Below, piece by piece: positions 1-9,078 of a DNA stretch of 64,000 nucleotides. Source of the stretch: Mannheimia pernigra (GTDB taxonomy: Bacteria; Pseudomonadota; Gammaproteobacteria; Enterobacterales; Pasteurellaceae). A program made the position numbers and the translations under genes. Location: NCBI RefSeq assembly GCF_013377995.1, contig NZ_CP055305.1, positions 744,001 to 808,000 of the forward strand, in the 5' to 3' direction. Within the stretch, counting starts at the first letter, position 1; every line of letters begins with the position of its first letter. The notes beneath the pieces are model-generated. The model did not search any database and was not told where the DNA came from. It saw only the letters and a list, made by a program, of their open reading frames with translations.

Positions 1-449
1 AAACGGGCAAAACGAGAAATTGCAGCGGTAATGACGAACGGAAAAAACGCCATTTGTAATATACCCGCACACACAGTAAACACTTTAAACGGAATAGGCG
101 AGAAACCCGCTAAAAACACGACTGCCACTCCCCAGGTTTCAAACCACATTTTGGCTCTATCAAAGTTTGCTTGCATTCCCCAGTTGGCAATGATGCCTTG
201 TACCCAATCAGTGGCATATACACCGATAAAATAACCGACGATACCGCCTAATACAGAAGCAATAGTGGTATAAACCGCATATTTAAACGTATTCTCTGGT
301 CTTGACATTGACATCGGAATGAGCATTACATCAGGCAGAATTGGGAAGAAAATTGCCTCAATAAAACTTACAAAACTCAGCCAAAATGCTGCTAAGCGGT
401 GTTTTGATAACTCAATGGTTTTGTCATAAATTTTTTCAAACAGTTTCAT
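1..449 (-). CDS. yqaA: YqaA/DedA-like inner membrane protein (3' end outside window)
   Basis: Reading the minus strand from the ATG at 449 gives about 149 open residues to the window edge, starting MKLFEKIYDKTIEL. The protein is strongly hydrophobic, with a FFPILPDVMLIPM segment, a small-residue-rich helix (ASVLGGIVGYFIG) and a PIPFKVFTVCAG segment typical of the YqaA branch of the DedA/SNARE-associated membrane family. DedA-type proteins are linked to membrane lipid and proton-motive-force homeostasis; the role of YqaA is not established. Its start overlaps the 3' end of surE by 14 bp, so the two are probably co-transcribed and translationally coupled. The gene is cut by the window, so the C-terminus cannot be assessed. 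Confidence 0.8.
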   Translation of the reverse strand, partial: MKLFEKIYDKTIELSKHRLAAFWLSFVSFIEAIFFPILPDVMLIPMSMSRPENTFKYAVYTTIASVLGGIVGYFIGVYATDWVQGIIANWGMQANFDRAKMWFETWGVAVVFLAGFSPIPFKVFTVCAGILQMAFFPFVITAAISRFAR

Positions 450-1224
450 TAAAAATGCCTTTTAACGCCGCAATTGCTTTATGTGCGGTCATATCGACTT
501 GAATAGGCGTGATAGAAACACAATCCCGATTTAACGCATAAAAATCCGTGCCATCACTTTCATCTATCGGATCGCCTGTTATGCCAATCCAATACACATC
601 AGCATTGCGAGGATCTTTCTGTTTTACAATTTCCGCCGCCGTTGAACGTTCCCCTAAGCGGGTAATCATTGTGCCTTTTAGTTCTGAATAAGGTAAGTTT
701 GGCACATTCACATTTAAAACGTGGTTGGCTGGAAACATCTGATTTTCCATTTTTGCCAGTAAATCTAATACGACTTGTGCTGCGGTATCAAAATAATTTT
801 CGCCATCTAAAAACGAAGAATGTTTCCGTCCAACAAGAGAAACGGCAATGCTAGGCAAGGGTAAATGGCGACCTTCTAACGCGGCGGCAACTGTCCCTGA
901 ATAAACCACATCATCTCCTAGATTTGCACCGTGATTAATACCTGAAATGACTAAATCAAATTGTGCTGCAAATTTACCGTTAAATAATCCATTTAAGGCT
1001 AAATGTACGCAGTCTGCGGGTGTGCCAGCAATTACAGCATAATTATATTCATCAAAACGGTGAACTCTCAATGGATCGGCAAGTGTTAAGCAGCTTGAAG
1101 CAGCACTGCGGTTACGATCTGGGGCAATGATCGTTACGGTATGCCCTGTATTTCTCAATGTTTTCGCTAAAGTTTGAAGGCCGATTGCGTGAAATCCATC
1201 GTCATTACTGATTAAAATTTTCAT
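436..1224 (-). CDS. surE: 5'/3'-nucleotidase (survival protein) SurE
   Basis: This 262-residue protein has the usual SurE length. The N-terminus MKILISNDDGFHA carries the paired aspartates that bind the divalent metal. The SAASS segment near residue 40 and SGINHGANLGDDVVYSGTV near residues 93-111 supply the remaining metal and phosphate ligands. SurE dephosphorylates nucleoside 5'- and 3'-monophosphates and can act on short polyphosphate in the cytoplasm. It lies downstream of truD on the same strand, the conserved truD-surE order of gammaproteobacteria, and overlaps the yqaA-like gene. Confidence 0.95.
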   Translation of the reverse strand: MKILISNDDGFHAIGLQTLAKTLRNTGHTVTIIAPDRNRSAASSCLTLADPLRVHRFDEYNYAVIAGTPADCVHLALNGLFNGKFAAQFDLVISGINHGANLGDDVVYSGTVAAALEGRHLPLPSIAVSLVGRKHSSFLDGENYFDTAAQVVLDLLAKMENQMFPANHVLNVNVPNLPYSELKGTMITRLGERSTAAEIVKQKDPRNADVYWIGITGDPIDESDGTDFYALNRDCVSITPIQVDMTAHKAIAALKGIFNETV

Positions 1225-1311
1225 AGTTTCTTTTAGATCTTAAATTGGGTGCTGAATATAAAGTTTGCCATTCTAACAATTTTTCGACAATTTTTTTAGC
1301 TTAAAAGTGTA

Positions 1312-1376
1312 AAAAGCGGTAAGATTTTGTAGATGTTTTGCAAATTGCAAAAAATCTTGTAAATCTAACCGCTTGT
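1312..1376. terminator. Inverted uptake-sequence hairpin between truD and surE
   Basis: An AAGCGGT arm near 1314 and an ACCGCTTGT arm at 1368-1376, together with the AAGATTT / AAATCTA extensions, form a long hairpin with one mismatch. Inverted uptake signal sequences of this kind act as intrinsic terminators in Pasteurellaceae. Here it would limit read-through from truD into surE. Confidence 0.5.
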
Positions 1377-1383
1377 CATAGTG

Positions 1384-2409
1384 CTAAATTGCATTTTCAT
1401 CTGATAACTTAATTAGCTCTCTTACTAATCCTGTTGCATAACTCCCTGAATTTAAAAAGAATTTAAGTCTTAAACCAGATTCTTCAAATATCCATTCTAG
1501 ATGTTGTGGCTTGCAAAGCATTGCTCGGCGAGCGGTGTTCATTTGCTCTTTTTTCATTAATTTAACCAAGTCTGCGTGCTGTTCAATCATTATTTTTTCT
1601 TTTGCATTACTTTCTATTTCAAGGGATTTCTCACCAATTAACGGAGCGGTGAGTTGCACGTCAAAAGACGCTAAACGATGTTGCGTTTCGGCAATGTCTT
1701 CTTGTTTTACACAGAAAAAACTATTTGAGCCAGCAAGTTGAACGTAATCGTTCTCTAGCACTTGATTCATCAAGCCATCAGCAATACGTTGTGAAACGAC
1801 TAAATTAAATACTTCGGCACGAGCGGCTGAGAGATAAAAACTACGTTTTTTGCGATCTTTGACCGTAATTTCGCCTTTTGCCCAACGCAGGGCTTGAGTT
1901 AAGTTATGCCCATCTCGTCCGAAGCGCTGTTCGGTAAAATAATTAGGAAATCCGACCGCTTGTATTTGCTGTAAGCGATGAATGAGATCATCGCTTTTTT
2001 TAACATCACGTAGTAATAATTCAAAGTGATTGCCAGCTAAAGATCCCACTCGAATTTTGCGATTATGCCGAGTCACATCTAAAATCTCCACGCCTTCACA
2101 TTCAAAAGTCGAGAAATCAGGCGTCTCTTTACCTGCTAAGTGGAGGCTGAACCATTGTTCAGTTACTGCGTGGCGGTCTTTTAAACCAGCATAGCTCATA
2201 TTTCGCTCTGGAATGCCTGCAAATTTTGCCAATTTTTCACCAACAAAAAGGGTATTCGCATTCGTTTTACGGATTTTAACCGCAACAAATTCGCCTTCGC
2301 CAGAGAGTTCATAGCCTAATTCTTCACGCACAATAAAGTCGATGAATTCGGATTTTAAATGTCCGCTTTGTAATGGTGTACCCCAAATATATGCTAAATT
2401 CACTTTCAC
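1384..2409 (-). CDS. truD: tRNA pseudouridine(13) synthase TruD
   Basis: This is a 341-residue member of the TruD family, which converts U13 of tRNA(Glu) to pseudouridine. The SYAGLKDRHAVTEQWFS segment near residues 72-88 contains the catalytic aspartate in the GLKDR signature, and NYFTEQRFGRDGHN near residues 155-168 is a second hallmark of the family. There is no ATG near the N-terminus: GTG codons at 2409 and 2403 are both possible, and the AGG just upstream fits the 2403 start at least as well. Only 12 bp separate it from the stop of the upstream autotransporter gene, so its ribosome binding site sits right at that gene's end. Confidence 0.95.
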   Translation of the reverse strand: MKVNLAYIWGTPLQSGHLKSEFIDFIVREELGYELSGEGEFVAVKIRKTNANTLFVGEKLAKFAGIPERNMSYAGLKDRHAVTEQWFSLHLAGKETPDFSTFECEGVEILDVTRHNRKIRVGSLAGNHFELLLRDVKKSDDLIHRLQQIQAVGFPNYFTEQRFGRDGHNLTQALRWAKGEITVKDRKKRSFYLSAARAEVFNLVVSQRIADGLMNQVLENDYVQLAGSNSFFCVKQEDIAETQHRLASFDVQLTAPLIGEKSLEIESNAKEKIMIEQHADLVKLMKKEQMNTARRAMLCKPQHLEWIFEESGLRLKFFLNSGSYATGLVRELIKLSDENAI

Positions 2410-2421
2410 CTCGATAAAAAT

Positions 2422-5400
2422 TTACCATTCATAGCCTATTTTAAAAGACAGATATTTTTGATTTTGTCTTTTATTGCCTTTTAAAATGCCTGCATTAATG
2501 CGGGTATTCCAGTTATGGAACGATAAGGAAATGCCCATTTCTTGTTTGAATTGATTTCCTATTCCCTGTTCCAAATTCCGTGCGTTTATTTGGGTTTTCA
2601 ATTTTCCGTGATTAACATTTAAGATATAACTGCTGATCTCAGGTGTAATTTTCACTTTGTTAATATCGAACGTTTTACTGATTGATAATCCTGCTTGATA
2701 GCTTACTAAATCCACTGAAGGCGTGTTTATGTTTGCCATAGGTAATGGGTAATTTACACTTGATAGATGGTAGTAGCGTACGCCCATAGTTGGTTTAATA
2801 TTAAAACCTTGAACCGCCCAATACTTACTAATATTGACTCCAACTACTATAATATCACGATTAAATTTAGTGGATTTATCCATATAAGTAACGGTATTTT
2901 GGGTTTTACCTAAACTTGTATCAATACCAATAGATATGCCGTTTTTCCACTCTTTTTTACCATAAAGAGATAACATTGTTGTTGTCCCTTTACCATTGAA
3001 TGATTGTTTAAAATCATTTTTTGATTGGGATTTTGATAGTATCGCCCCGATAACAATGTTGTTATTCAATACGCTCTCTACTCCTAGATGAGTTTGAGTT
3101 AGTCTCTGATTAAAATTGTTTATAGTTGAACGATAGGTGCTATCTGTTGTGCCAATATTTGCCCATACTTTCTGGTTGTTTGTACTTGGGGAAATAATGG
3201 CTTTATCTACCTCAGTAGTTAAGCTGAGCAGGGCATTGATTTGTGCTGCTGGCTCAGAAACAAAAATCGTACTATCTTTGTATTCAGGCAGAGGCTCAGC
3301 AGTAACACTCTCACCTTTTTGTGTGGTTTCTACCAAACCTGTATATTCAGGTAGAGGGTCAGCGGTGACGCTTTCGCCTTTTTGTGTGGTTTCTACCAAA
3401 CCTGTATATTCAGGTAGAGGGTCAGCGGTGACGCTTTCGCCTTTTTGTGTGGTTTCTACCAAACCTGTATATTCAGGTAGAGGATCGGCGGTGACGCTTT
3501 CGCCTTTTTTTGTAATTTCCACCAAACCTGTATATTCAGGTAGAGGATCGGCGGTGACGCTTTCGCCTTTTTTTGTAATTTCCACCAAACCTGTATATTC
3601 AGGTAGAGGATCGGCGGTGACGCTTTCACCTTTTTTTGTAATTTCTACCGTACCTGTATATTCAGGTAGAGGGTCAGCAGTAACGCTTTCACCTTTTTTT
3701 GTAATTTCTACCGTACCTGTATATTCAGGCAGAGGGTCTGCAGTAACGCTCTCGCCTTTTTGTGTGGTTTCTACCAAACCTGTATATTCAGGTAGAGGGT
3801 CAGCGGTGACGCTTTCGCCTTTTTTTGTAATTTCTACCAAACCTTTATATTCAGGTAGAGGCTCAGCAGTAACGCTTTCACCTTTTTTTGTGGTTTCTAC
3901 CAAACCTGTATATTCAGGCAGAGGCTCGGCAGTAACACTTTCGCCTTTTTTTGTAATTTCTACCAAACCTGTATATTCAGGCAGAGGCTCGGCAGTAACA
4001 CTTTCACCTTTTTTTGTAATTTCTACCGTACCAGTGTATTCAGGCAGAGGCTCGGCAGTAACACTTTCGCCTTTTTTTGTAATTTCTACCGTACCAGTGT
4101 ATTCAGGCAGAGGCTCGGCAGTAACACTTTCGCCTTTTTTTGTAATTTCTACCGTACCAGTGTATTCAGGCAGAGGATCGGCGGTGACGCTTTCACCTTT
4201 TTGAGTGATTTTTGGCTCTTCCTTTTTTGTTGGTTTTAGGTAGTATGCCATTCCCACCTTTTCTAAGTCGTATGTATATTCACCAGATTCCATTGGCTCT
4301 TTTAGTGTTAGAGAAAAGTTATTTTCACCGCTTATTTCTAATAATTTAATTTTGTCTAGAGAATTCGCCTCCTTTATTGGGGAAATTTCAGCAGTAAATT
4401 GACCGCTTGCAGAGCCAATAATTTTCACAACGTTACTTGTAGTTTGAGCTAAATCGGTTGTGAATTTAAATACACCATTACCAGATAAGGTATTAGCTGT
4501 TAACGTACCGCGTAGCTCTAAAGTTCCACTTGCCATATTTAAAACATCTAATACGGTTGATGTGAGTATTGTTAATGTACTACTTAGATTTACTGTTGAG
4601 CCTGTATCGGCAGTAAAATGGCCTGTTTTGCTTATACCTGTGAGATTTAGAACACTTCCATTATCAAGCTGTAAATGAGTTGTTTCTTCCGCTGTAATTG
4701 AACCAGACATTGTAGCTTTACTGCCTAGGCGGAAAGTTGAATTATCATTTAATGTTGCATTACCATTGACGATCGTTCTTTCCCAGCTATTTAAATCGGC
4801 ATCGGAAAGCGTCGCAACATTACAGGTGGTCATACCAGTTCTATCAGAGCGAATACATTGTTGTGATTTGCTTTGGCTAAAGCCTATTTGGGCAGTAGCA
4901 TTATTAGCTAAATTAAAGTGACCTGTTACATTTGATACGTTGCGAGAAACTTCAATTTTTCCATTATCTTTAGCGACAAAGGTTGTCGCAATAAATTCAC
5001 GATTGAGCCAATCTCCTTCCACAATGACTTCTTTCCTCTTTAGGTGATCGTAAGCGTGTGGTGTTGGGCGACCAGATAAAATGATCTCGCTTGTACCTTC
5101 AGCAATTAAATTACCGTTAAGATTTGTGCCACCTGTGATGAGTAATTTTCCATTTGCAACTTCAGTATTAACAATGACATCTAATATACCCTTGTTATTG
5201 GCATCACGTTCGCCAAAGTAACCACTATATGGGAGAAAGGAGCCTTCAGCTGATTTTACTTTTTCAGCAAGTACTTTATTTTTAGCTAAATCTTCATTTG
5301 TACCTAATGTTTCAAAGTATTCGTTATCTCTGATTAACCCTGTACGGATGTCAATGTCAACAAAAAGTTTGCGGGCATTAAAAATTTCTGTGATTTGTTT

Positions 5401-7443
5401 CACCGTTAATGGTTTTTTCAAACGAATATAATTGGTCGGTTGATTTGGTAAACGCTGGAAGGCAAAAATATCGGTTGTTGCCATATTTGGCGATATTTGA
5501 TCTGGGCGTGAAATTGCCGTGACTTTTACCTGTTCAGCCGTTGGGCTAGCGATGCCTGTTAAGTGTAACTTTGCTGCTTTTTGAGCATTATTATTCACAA
5601 TAACTGCACCGTCATCTGAATTTTGAATACGGTGCATAGTAATGCTATGTCCATTTAAATCTAATTTACCGCCACGATAACCAAAATAGATATTGTTGGG
5701 ATTGACTTGATTAGCACTATTAAGTATGACTGTTGGGCGACCACTTACAATTCCCACTTCAGAAAATGCAGATTTTTCGCCATTTTCATCCGCTTGTTGA
5801 TCGAGAATGAGCGTGCCATCTCCAACGCTGATTGAACCTAGGTTTTTCCCTTTGCCGTTAACGAGTAAGGTACCTTTACCAATTTTGGATAGGCGGTCTC
5901 CATTTGGATTGTGAAGTTTCCAGGTAACGGTTTTATCTTTATCAATATCTAAGCCAGCACCTAGCCAAGAGATATTATCGGTTTCTCCTTGAAATGTAGC
6001 GTTACTATGAATATGGATAGCCCCAGCTCCTTGGTTAACATCACCAGTTAAAATGAAGGTATTATTTTCACCGTTGATATGGAATGTTTTACCGTGGTGT
6101 AATTGTGGGTTCCAAGGATTATCGTTTATATTGCCGTTATGTCCTTTCAATGTAGGCAGTGCAGTATCGGCTAAATCTACTTTAAGAGAAGTTGTGCCAT
6201 CTGAAATGGTGCTACTATTGCCTTGTGTCTTCCAAGTAAGTGTTGCTCCAGTTGTTGTGATGGTACCTGCAGTATTTTCTTTTTCTAATGCACGAACGTA
6301 GTGTGGGTGATGATAGTTCCAGTAAGATTTAAATACATCTCCGCCAGGAATATTCCCTTCAGAGAAATAATCACTATAAACGCCCAGTACCACCCATTCT
6401 TTTTTCTTAAGGTTGTATCCCCAGATTGCGGAGCCACTATCACCAGGTAAGCCAATAGTTGTTAATGGGCCATAGCCGTGATCTTGGAATACATCATTTG
6501 TTTTGTTTGATAAAGCAACTAAAATTTTGCTTAAGCCGTTATCAGTATCGCTACTTACAGGGAGTACACTTCCACCAATTAAAAATGTACCGCTACCTAC
6601 CTCAATACGTCCCTTCTTTAAACGATCTGTAATGTTATTAACTATAGCTTGTTTGCCTGAACCCGCACGAATAAACATAGGGAATAAGGTGCGGTCGCCA
6701 AACTGCTCGTAATAGTCATAAAGACTCTGACCATTTTCAGGCTCGATCTGTTTTGCTGGCACGACTTCGGTAACGAGTTTCGCTAGGCGAGGTGCGTGAT
6801 AATCCCAGCGATCAGTGGGTTTATTGGATATATCATAAATGATTTTTTCACCATTATCATTTCGTTCACGAGATTCACCATTTTTACCTTTATCCGCTTT
6901 GAGTTTAGCAGGATCTGGCTGGTAGTTATTTCGTTTTACTAACCGATAATCGTAATGGTGATCGTCTAGCTTATTGCTACTTGAATCGCCAAATTGTACG
7001 GAGTTATAACTTTGATTATGATTAACACTGATAACATATTGTGGGTTTACTAAGGTGGCAAATCCCAATGTACGGTTAATTGATGAGAAATCGATCATTG
7101 GAATTTCAACTGGATCAAGTATAACTTCTTTATAGCGAGGAGGCTCTTCTCCATTGCACTGTGGTGGAGGATTGTCACTAAAACAGAGACTAACATCAAA
7201 ACGAGGTGGCTCAATTTCAATAAGTTTTTTAGGTGTTACATTTAAGAATGTGCCAATTTGCTGATCTTTGTTATTCAGTACAGGAATATTAGTCGCACCA
7301 ACAAAAAATTTTCCTTTGTTTTCAGCGAGATCGCGAAAGTATTGATAATCTACATCGCCACGCACAATAGCGGCGTATGTTGAAAGGGGAAGAATAGACG
7401 CTAATGTAGTGGCTAAAAATGAGAGAGTGAACGCTTTTTTCAT
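2422..7443 (-). CDS. iga: IgA1-protease-type serine endopeptidase autotransporter (peptidase S6)
   Basis: This 1673-residue protein is built like the S6 autotransporters. A Sec signal peptide (about residues 1-24, ending STYA) is followed by a protease passenger with SVNHNQ near residue 140 (candidate catalytic His) and GDSGSAIWGYN near 335 (nucleophile Ser). Next come a beta-helical passenger, a linker of 15 tandem 21-residue repeats (about residues 1075-1390), and a C-terminal beta barrel ending in an aromatic residue (YEW). Family members cleave the IgA1 hinge or act as adhesins after self-release; the substrate cannot be read from sequence. The repeat linker is unusual for this family. 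Expect outer-membrane insertion with surface-exposed or released passenger. Confidence 0.88.
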   Translation of the reverse strand: MKKAFTLSFLATTLASILPLSTYAAIVRGDVDYQYFRDLAENKGKFFVGATNIPVLNNKDQQIGTFLNVTPKKLIEIEPPRFDVSLCFSDNPPPQCNGEEPPRYKEVILDPVEIPMIDFSSINRTLGFATLVNPQYVISVNHNQSYNSVQFGDSSSNKLDDHHYDYRLVKRNNYQPDPAKLKADKGKNGESRERNDNGEKIIYDISNKPTDRWDYHAPRLAKLVTEVVPAKQIEPENGQSLYDYYEQFGDRTLFPMFIRAGSGKQAIVNNITDRLKKGRIEVGSGTFLIGGSVLPVSSDTDNGLSKILVALSNKTNDVFQDHGYGPLTTIGLPGDSGSAIWGYNLKKKEWVVLGVYSDYFSEGNIPGGDVFKSYWNYHHPHYVRALEKENTAGTITTTGATLTWKTQGNSSTISDGTTSLKVDLADTALPTLKGHNGNINDNPWNPQLHHGKTFHINGENNTFILTGDVNQGAGAIHIHSNATFQGETDNISWLGAGLDIDKDKTVTWKLHNPNGDRLSKIGKGTLLVNGKGKNLGSISVGDGTLILDQQADENGEKSAFSEVGIVSGRPTVILNSANQVNPNNIYFGYRGGKLDLNGHSITMHRIQNSDDGAVIVNNNAQKAAKLHLTGIASPTAEQVKVTAISRPDQISPNMATTDIFAFQRLPNQPTNYIRLKKPLTVKQITEIFNARKLFVDIDIRTGLIRDNEYFETLGTNEDLAKNKVLAEKVKSAEGSFLPYSGYFGERDANNKGILDVIVNTEVANGKLLITGGTNLNGNLIAEGTSEIILSGRPTPHAYDHLKRKEVIVEGDWLNREFIATTFVAKDNGKIEVSRNVSNVTGHFNLANNATAQIGFSQSKSQQCIRSDRTGMTTCNVATLSDADLNSWERTIVNGNATLNDNSTFRLGSKATMSGSITAEETTHLQLDNGSVLNLTGISKTGHFTADTGSTVNLSSTLTILTSTVLDVLNMASGTLELRGTLTANTLSGNGVFKFTTDLAQTTSNVVKIIGSASGQFTAEISPIKEANSLDKIKLLEISGENNFSLTLKEPMESGEYTYDLEKVGMAYYLKPTKKEEPKITQKGESVTADPLPEYTGTVEITKKGESVTAEPLPEYTGTVEITKKGESVTAEPLPEYTGTVEITKKGESVTAEPLPEYTGLVEITKKGESVTAEPLPEYTGLVETTKKGESVTAEPLPEYKGLVEITKKGESVTADPLPEYTGLVETTQKGESVTADPLPEYTGTVEITKKGESVTADPLPEYTGTVEITKKGESVTADPLPEYTGLVEITKKGESVTADPLPEYTGLVEITKKGESVTADPLPEYTGLVETTQKGESVTADPLPEYTGLVETTQKGESVTADPLPEYTGLVETTQKGESVTAEPLPEYKDSTIFVSEPAAQINALLSLTTEVDKAIISPSTNNQKVWANIGTTDSTYRSTINNFNQRLTQTHLGVESVLNNNIVIGAILSKSQSKNDFKQSFNGKGTTTMLSLYGKKEWKNGISIGIDTSLGKTQNTVTYMDKSTKFNRDIIVVGVNISKYWAVQGFNIKPTMGVRYYHLSSVNYPLPMANINTPSVDLVSYQAGLSISKTFDINKVKITPEISSYILNVNHGKLKTQINARNLEQGIGNQFKQEMGISLSFHNWNTRINAGILKGNKRQNQKYLSFKIGYEW
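3275..4219 (-). repeat. 15 tandem copies of a 63-bp unit inside the autotransporter gene
   Basis: Successive CCTGTATATTCAGG motifs recur at exactly 63-bp spacing (for example 3338 and 3401). Each unit encodes 21 residues with the core KGESVTA(D/E)PLPEY(T/K)G, preceded by TVEIT or LVETT variants. Fifteen GESVTA cores can be counted. Variants such as LVETTQ and TVEITK occur in clusters, which suggests repeated duplication of neighbouring units. Because 63 is divisible by three, copy number can change without breaking the frame. Confidence 0.97.
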
Positions 7444-7628
7444 AAGTAATATATTTTCTCGTTTATATCGTCAAAGTTGGGCATTATAGACTTTGTAAAA
7501 TAAGAGTTAAAGCAAGTTATGCTTTTAGAGGAAATTTTAGGAAAAATGACATAAAAAATGATTAAACTAATAAAATTTGGTATAGTTCACACCAGTTGAT
7601 ACTTAATTTAACTTATAGGAGAAACAAT
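7444..7628. other. Divergent intergenic region, iga / tpiA
   Basis: This AT-rich stretch must hold both divergent promoters. A TATAGT at 7581-7586 is a possible -10 for tpiA, but no good -35 lies at the right distance. AGGAG lies just before the tpiA ATG at 7629 and decides that start. I see no operator with clear symmetry. Confidence 0.4.
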
Positions 7629-8420
7629 ATGGCACGTCGTCCACTGGTAATGGGTAACTGGAAATTAAATGGCGATAAAGCGTTTACTAAAACCTTAATT
7701 GCAGATTTAAAAGCAGAATTATACGGCGTTGAAGGCTGTGATGTGGCTATTGCCCCGCCAGTAATGTATTTGGCTTATGCTGAAGCATCATTAGCAGGTT
7801 GTGGCTGTGGTTGTAGCGACAAAGGCTTAATTACGTTAGGTTCACAAAACGTTGATGTAAATGTAAAAGGGGCTTTTACTGGTGAGATTTCCCCGGATAT
7901 GTTAAAAGAATTTGGAGCGAAATATATCATCATCGGGCATTCCGAACGCCGTACTTACCATAAAGAGAGTGATGAGTTTATCGCACAAAAATTTAAAGTA
8001 TTAAAAGATGCAGGATTAGTGCCAGTGTTGTGTATTGGTGAAACTGAAGCAGAAAATGAAGCGGGCAAAACAGAAGAAGTCTGTGCAAAACAAATTGATG
8101 CCGTGATCAATGCTCTTGGTGTTGAGGCATTTAATGGTGCAGTAATTGCTTACGAACCTGTTTGGGCAATCGGCACAGGTAAATCAGCAACGCCAGCACA
8201 AGCACAAGCGGTTCACGCATTCATTCGTGGTCATATTGCGGCGAAATCACAAGCAGTTGCAGATCAAGTGATTATTCAATACGGTGGCTCAGTAAATGAG
8301 GCTAATGCAGCAGAATTATTTGCTCAGCCAGATATTGATGGTGCATTAGTCGGCGGTGCTTCACTTAAAGCACCTGCATTTGCGGTAATTGTAAAAGCAG
8401 CGGCAGACGCGAAAGCATAA
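7629..8420 (+). CDS. tpiA: Triosephosphate isomerase
   Basis: This 263-residue TIM-barrel enzyme interconverts dihydroxyacetone phosphate and glyceraldehyde 3-phosphate in glycolysis. Active-site signatures are intact: NWKLNG (Lys), IIGHSERR (His) and AYEPVWAIGTG (general-base Glu), plus the phosphate-binding IQYGGSV and GALVGGASL. The ATG at 7629 after AGGAG is preferred over an in-frame start 33 bp upstream. A short Cys/Gly-rich insertion (AGCGCGCSDKG, about residues 58-68) is absent from E. coli TIM but, as far as I recall, present in the Haemophilus influenzae enzyme. Confidence 0.97.
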   Translation: MARRPLVMGNWKLNGDKAFTKTLIADLKAELYGVEGCDVAIAPPVMYLAYAEASLAGCGCGCSDKGLITLGSQNVDVNVKGAFTGEISPDMLKEFGAKYIIIGHSERRTYHKESDEFIAQKFKVLKDAGLVPVLCIGETEAENEAGKTEEVCAKQIDAVINALGVEAFNGAVIAYEPVWAIGTGKSATPAQAQAVHAFIRGHIAAKSQAVADQVIIQYGGSVNEANAAELFAQPDIDGALVGGASLKAPAFAVIVKAAADAKA

Positions 8421-8435
8421 TTTAATTAGTATTTT

Positions 8436-8500
8436 ACAAGCGGTTGTTTTTCTTTAAGAATTTGCAAAATTGTTGAGAAAAATAACCGCTTGATCTTTTT
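8436..8500. terminator. Inverted uptake-sequence hairpin after tpiA
   Basis: CAAGCGGTT at 8437-8445 pairs with AACCGCTTG at 8484-8492 and is followed by a T-rich run. It lies between the convergent ends of tpiA and yobD, so it probably terminates in both directions. Confidence 0.65.
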
Positions 8501-8527
8501 ATTGATAAAGCCGTTATATTTTGTTTT

Positions 8528-8989
8528 TTATTTCTCGAAAAAATTAACGACAGATTGAAGATCTTCTTCGTTTTCAGGCTGGGCAAGTAGCCTTCTTCCT
8601 CCGTGTAAATCAATGACTAGTACTTTTTCATTTGTGTTTATCTCTGCAATATTTATTTGATAAATTTTAGCGTAATTAAAGTAAATATTCGCAAAGAAGA
8701 CCCCCTCTTGCTTTAATAAAAGACGTGGTGAACGAAAAAATGCTAAATAGACGGCTAAAATAACACAAGTGCTAAGCAGATAGAGTGTAAATGCTGAAAT
8801 TTGGTTTTGAACGCCATAGCCAATCGACAATATGATTAAGCCTATTAATAGCCAAGTATCAATAGTTTTTTGTTTTTTAAGTATGATAGTGAGTTTTGTT
8901 CGTCCTTTAAGTCTATCCATGAGGATTTGGTCGTAAACAGCAAAAAGTAAGCTAAGTAAGATAAAGAGAAAAAGAATAGTATTTGTCAT
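8528..8989 (-). CDS. yobD: UPF0266 membrane protein YobD (DUF986)
   Basis: This 153-residue protein has three hydrophobic segments: an N-terminal one (NTILFLFILLSLLFAVY) and two central ones around residues 44-85. A more polar C-terminus ends LAQPENEEDLQSVVNFFEK. Length, topology and position immediately downstream of manXYZ match YobD of enterobacteria; its function is unknown. The ATG at 8989 is chosen because longer in-frame starts would run through the terminator palindrome and into manZ. That palindrome (9022-9048) suggests partial separation from the man operon. Confidence 0.85.
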   Translation of the reverse strand: MTNTILFLFILLSLLFAVYDQILMDRLKGRTKLTIILKKQKTIDTWLLIGLIILSIGYGVQNQISAFTLYLLSTCVILAVYLAFFRSPRLLLKQEGVFFANIYFNYAKIYQINIAEINTNEKVLVIDLHGGRRLLAQPENEEDLQSVVNFFEK

Positions 8990-9021
8990 AATTCTAGGTA
9001 AAAGATAAGTAGAGAAGCTAT

Positions 9022-9048
9022 AAAAAACCGCTTGAACGTTCAAGCGGT
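9022..9048 (-). terminator. Perfect 22-bp palindrome terminator after manZ
   Basis: ACCGCTTGAAC directly followed by its reverse complement forms a perfect palindrome built from two inverted uptake-sequence cores. On the minus strand it is followed by six T residues, so it should end the manXYZ transcript. Confidence 0.75.
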
Positions 9049-9078
9049 CATTTTTGAGAGAGATTTTACATATCGGTT

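Noticed and set aside
31..234. Plus-strand frame of 67 codons at the left edge
   Set aside because: It lies antisense to the YqaA-like membrane protein, whose translation is clearly the coding one.
3137..4204. A 355-codon plus-strand open frame across the repeat region
   Set aside because: It is the antisense shadow of the 63-bp repeats: the period is divisible by three, so any stop-free unit stays open when repeated. The minus-strand autotransporter explains the DNA.
3275..4219. Possible CRISPR-like array
   Set aside because: The 63-bp units are contiguous and coding, with no unique spacers and no cas genes nearby.
3275..4219. LPEYTG as a sortase signal
   Set aside because: It is not LPxTG (one residue too many), it is repeated internally, and the protein is a Gram-negative autotransporter.
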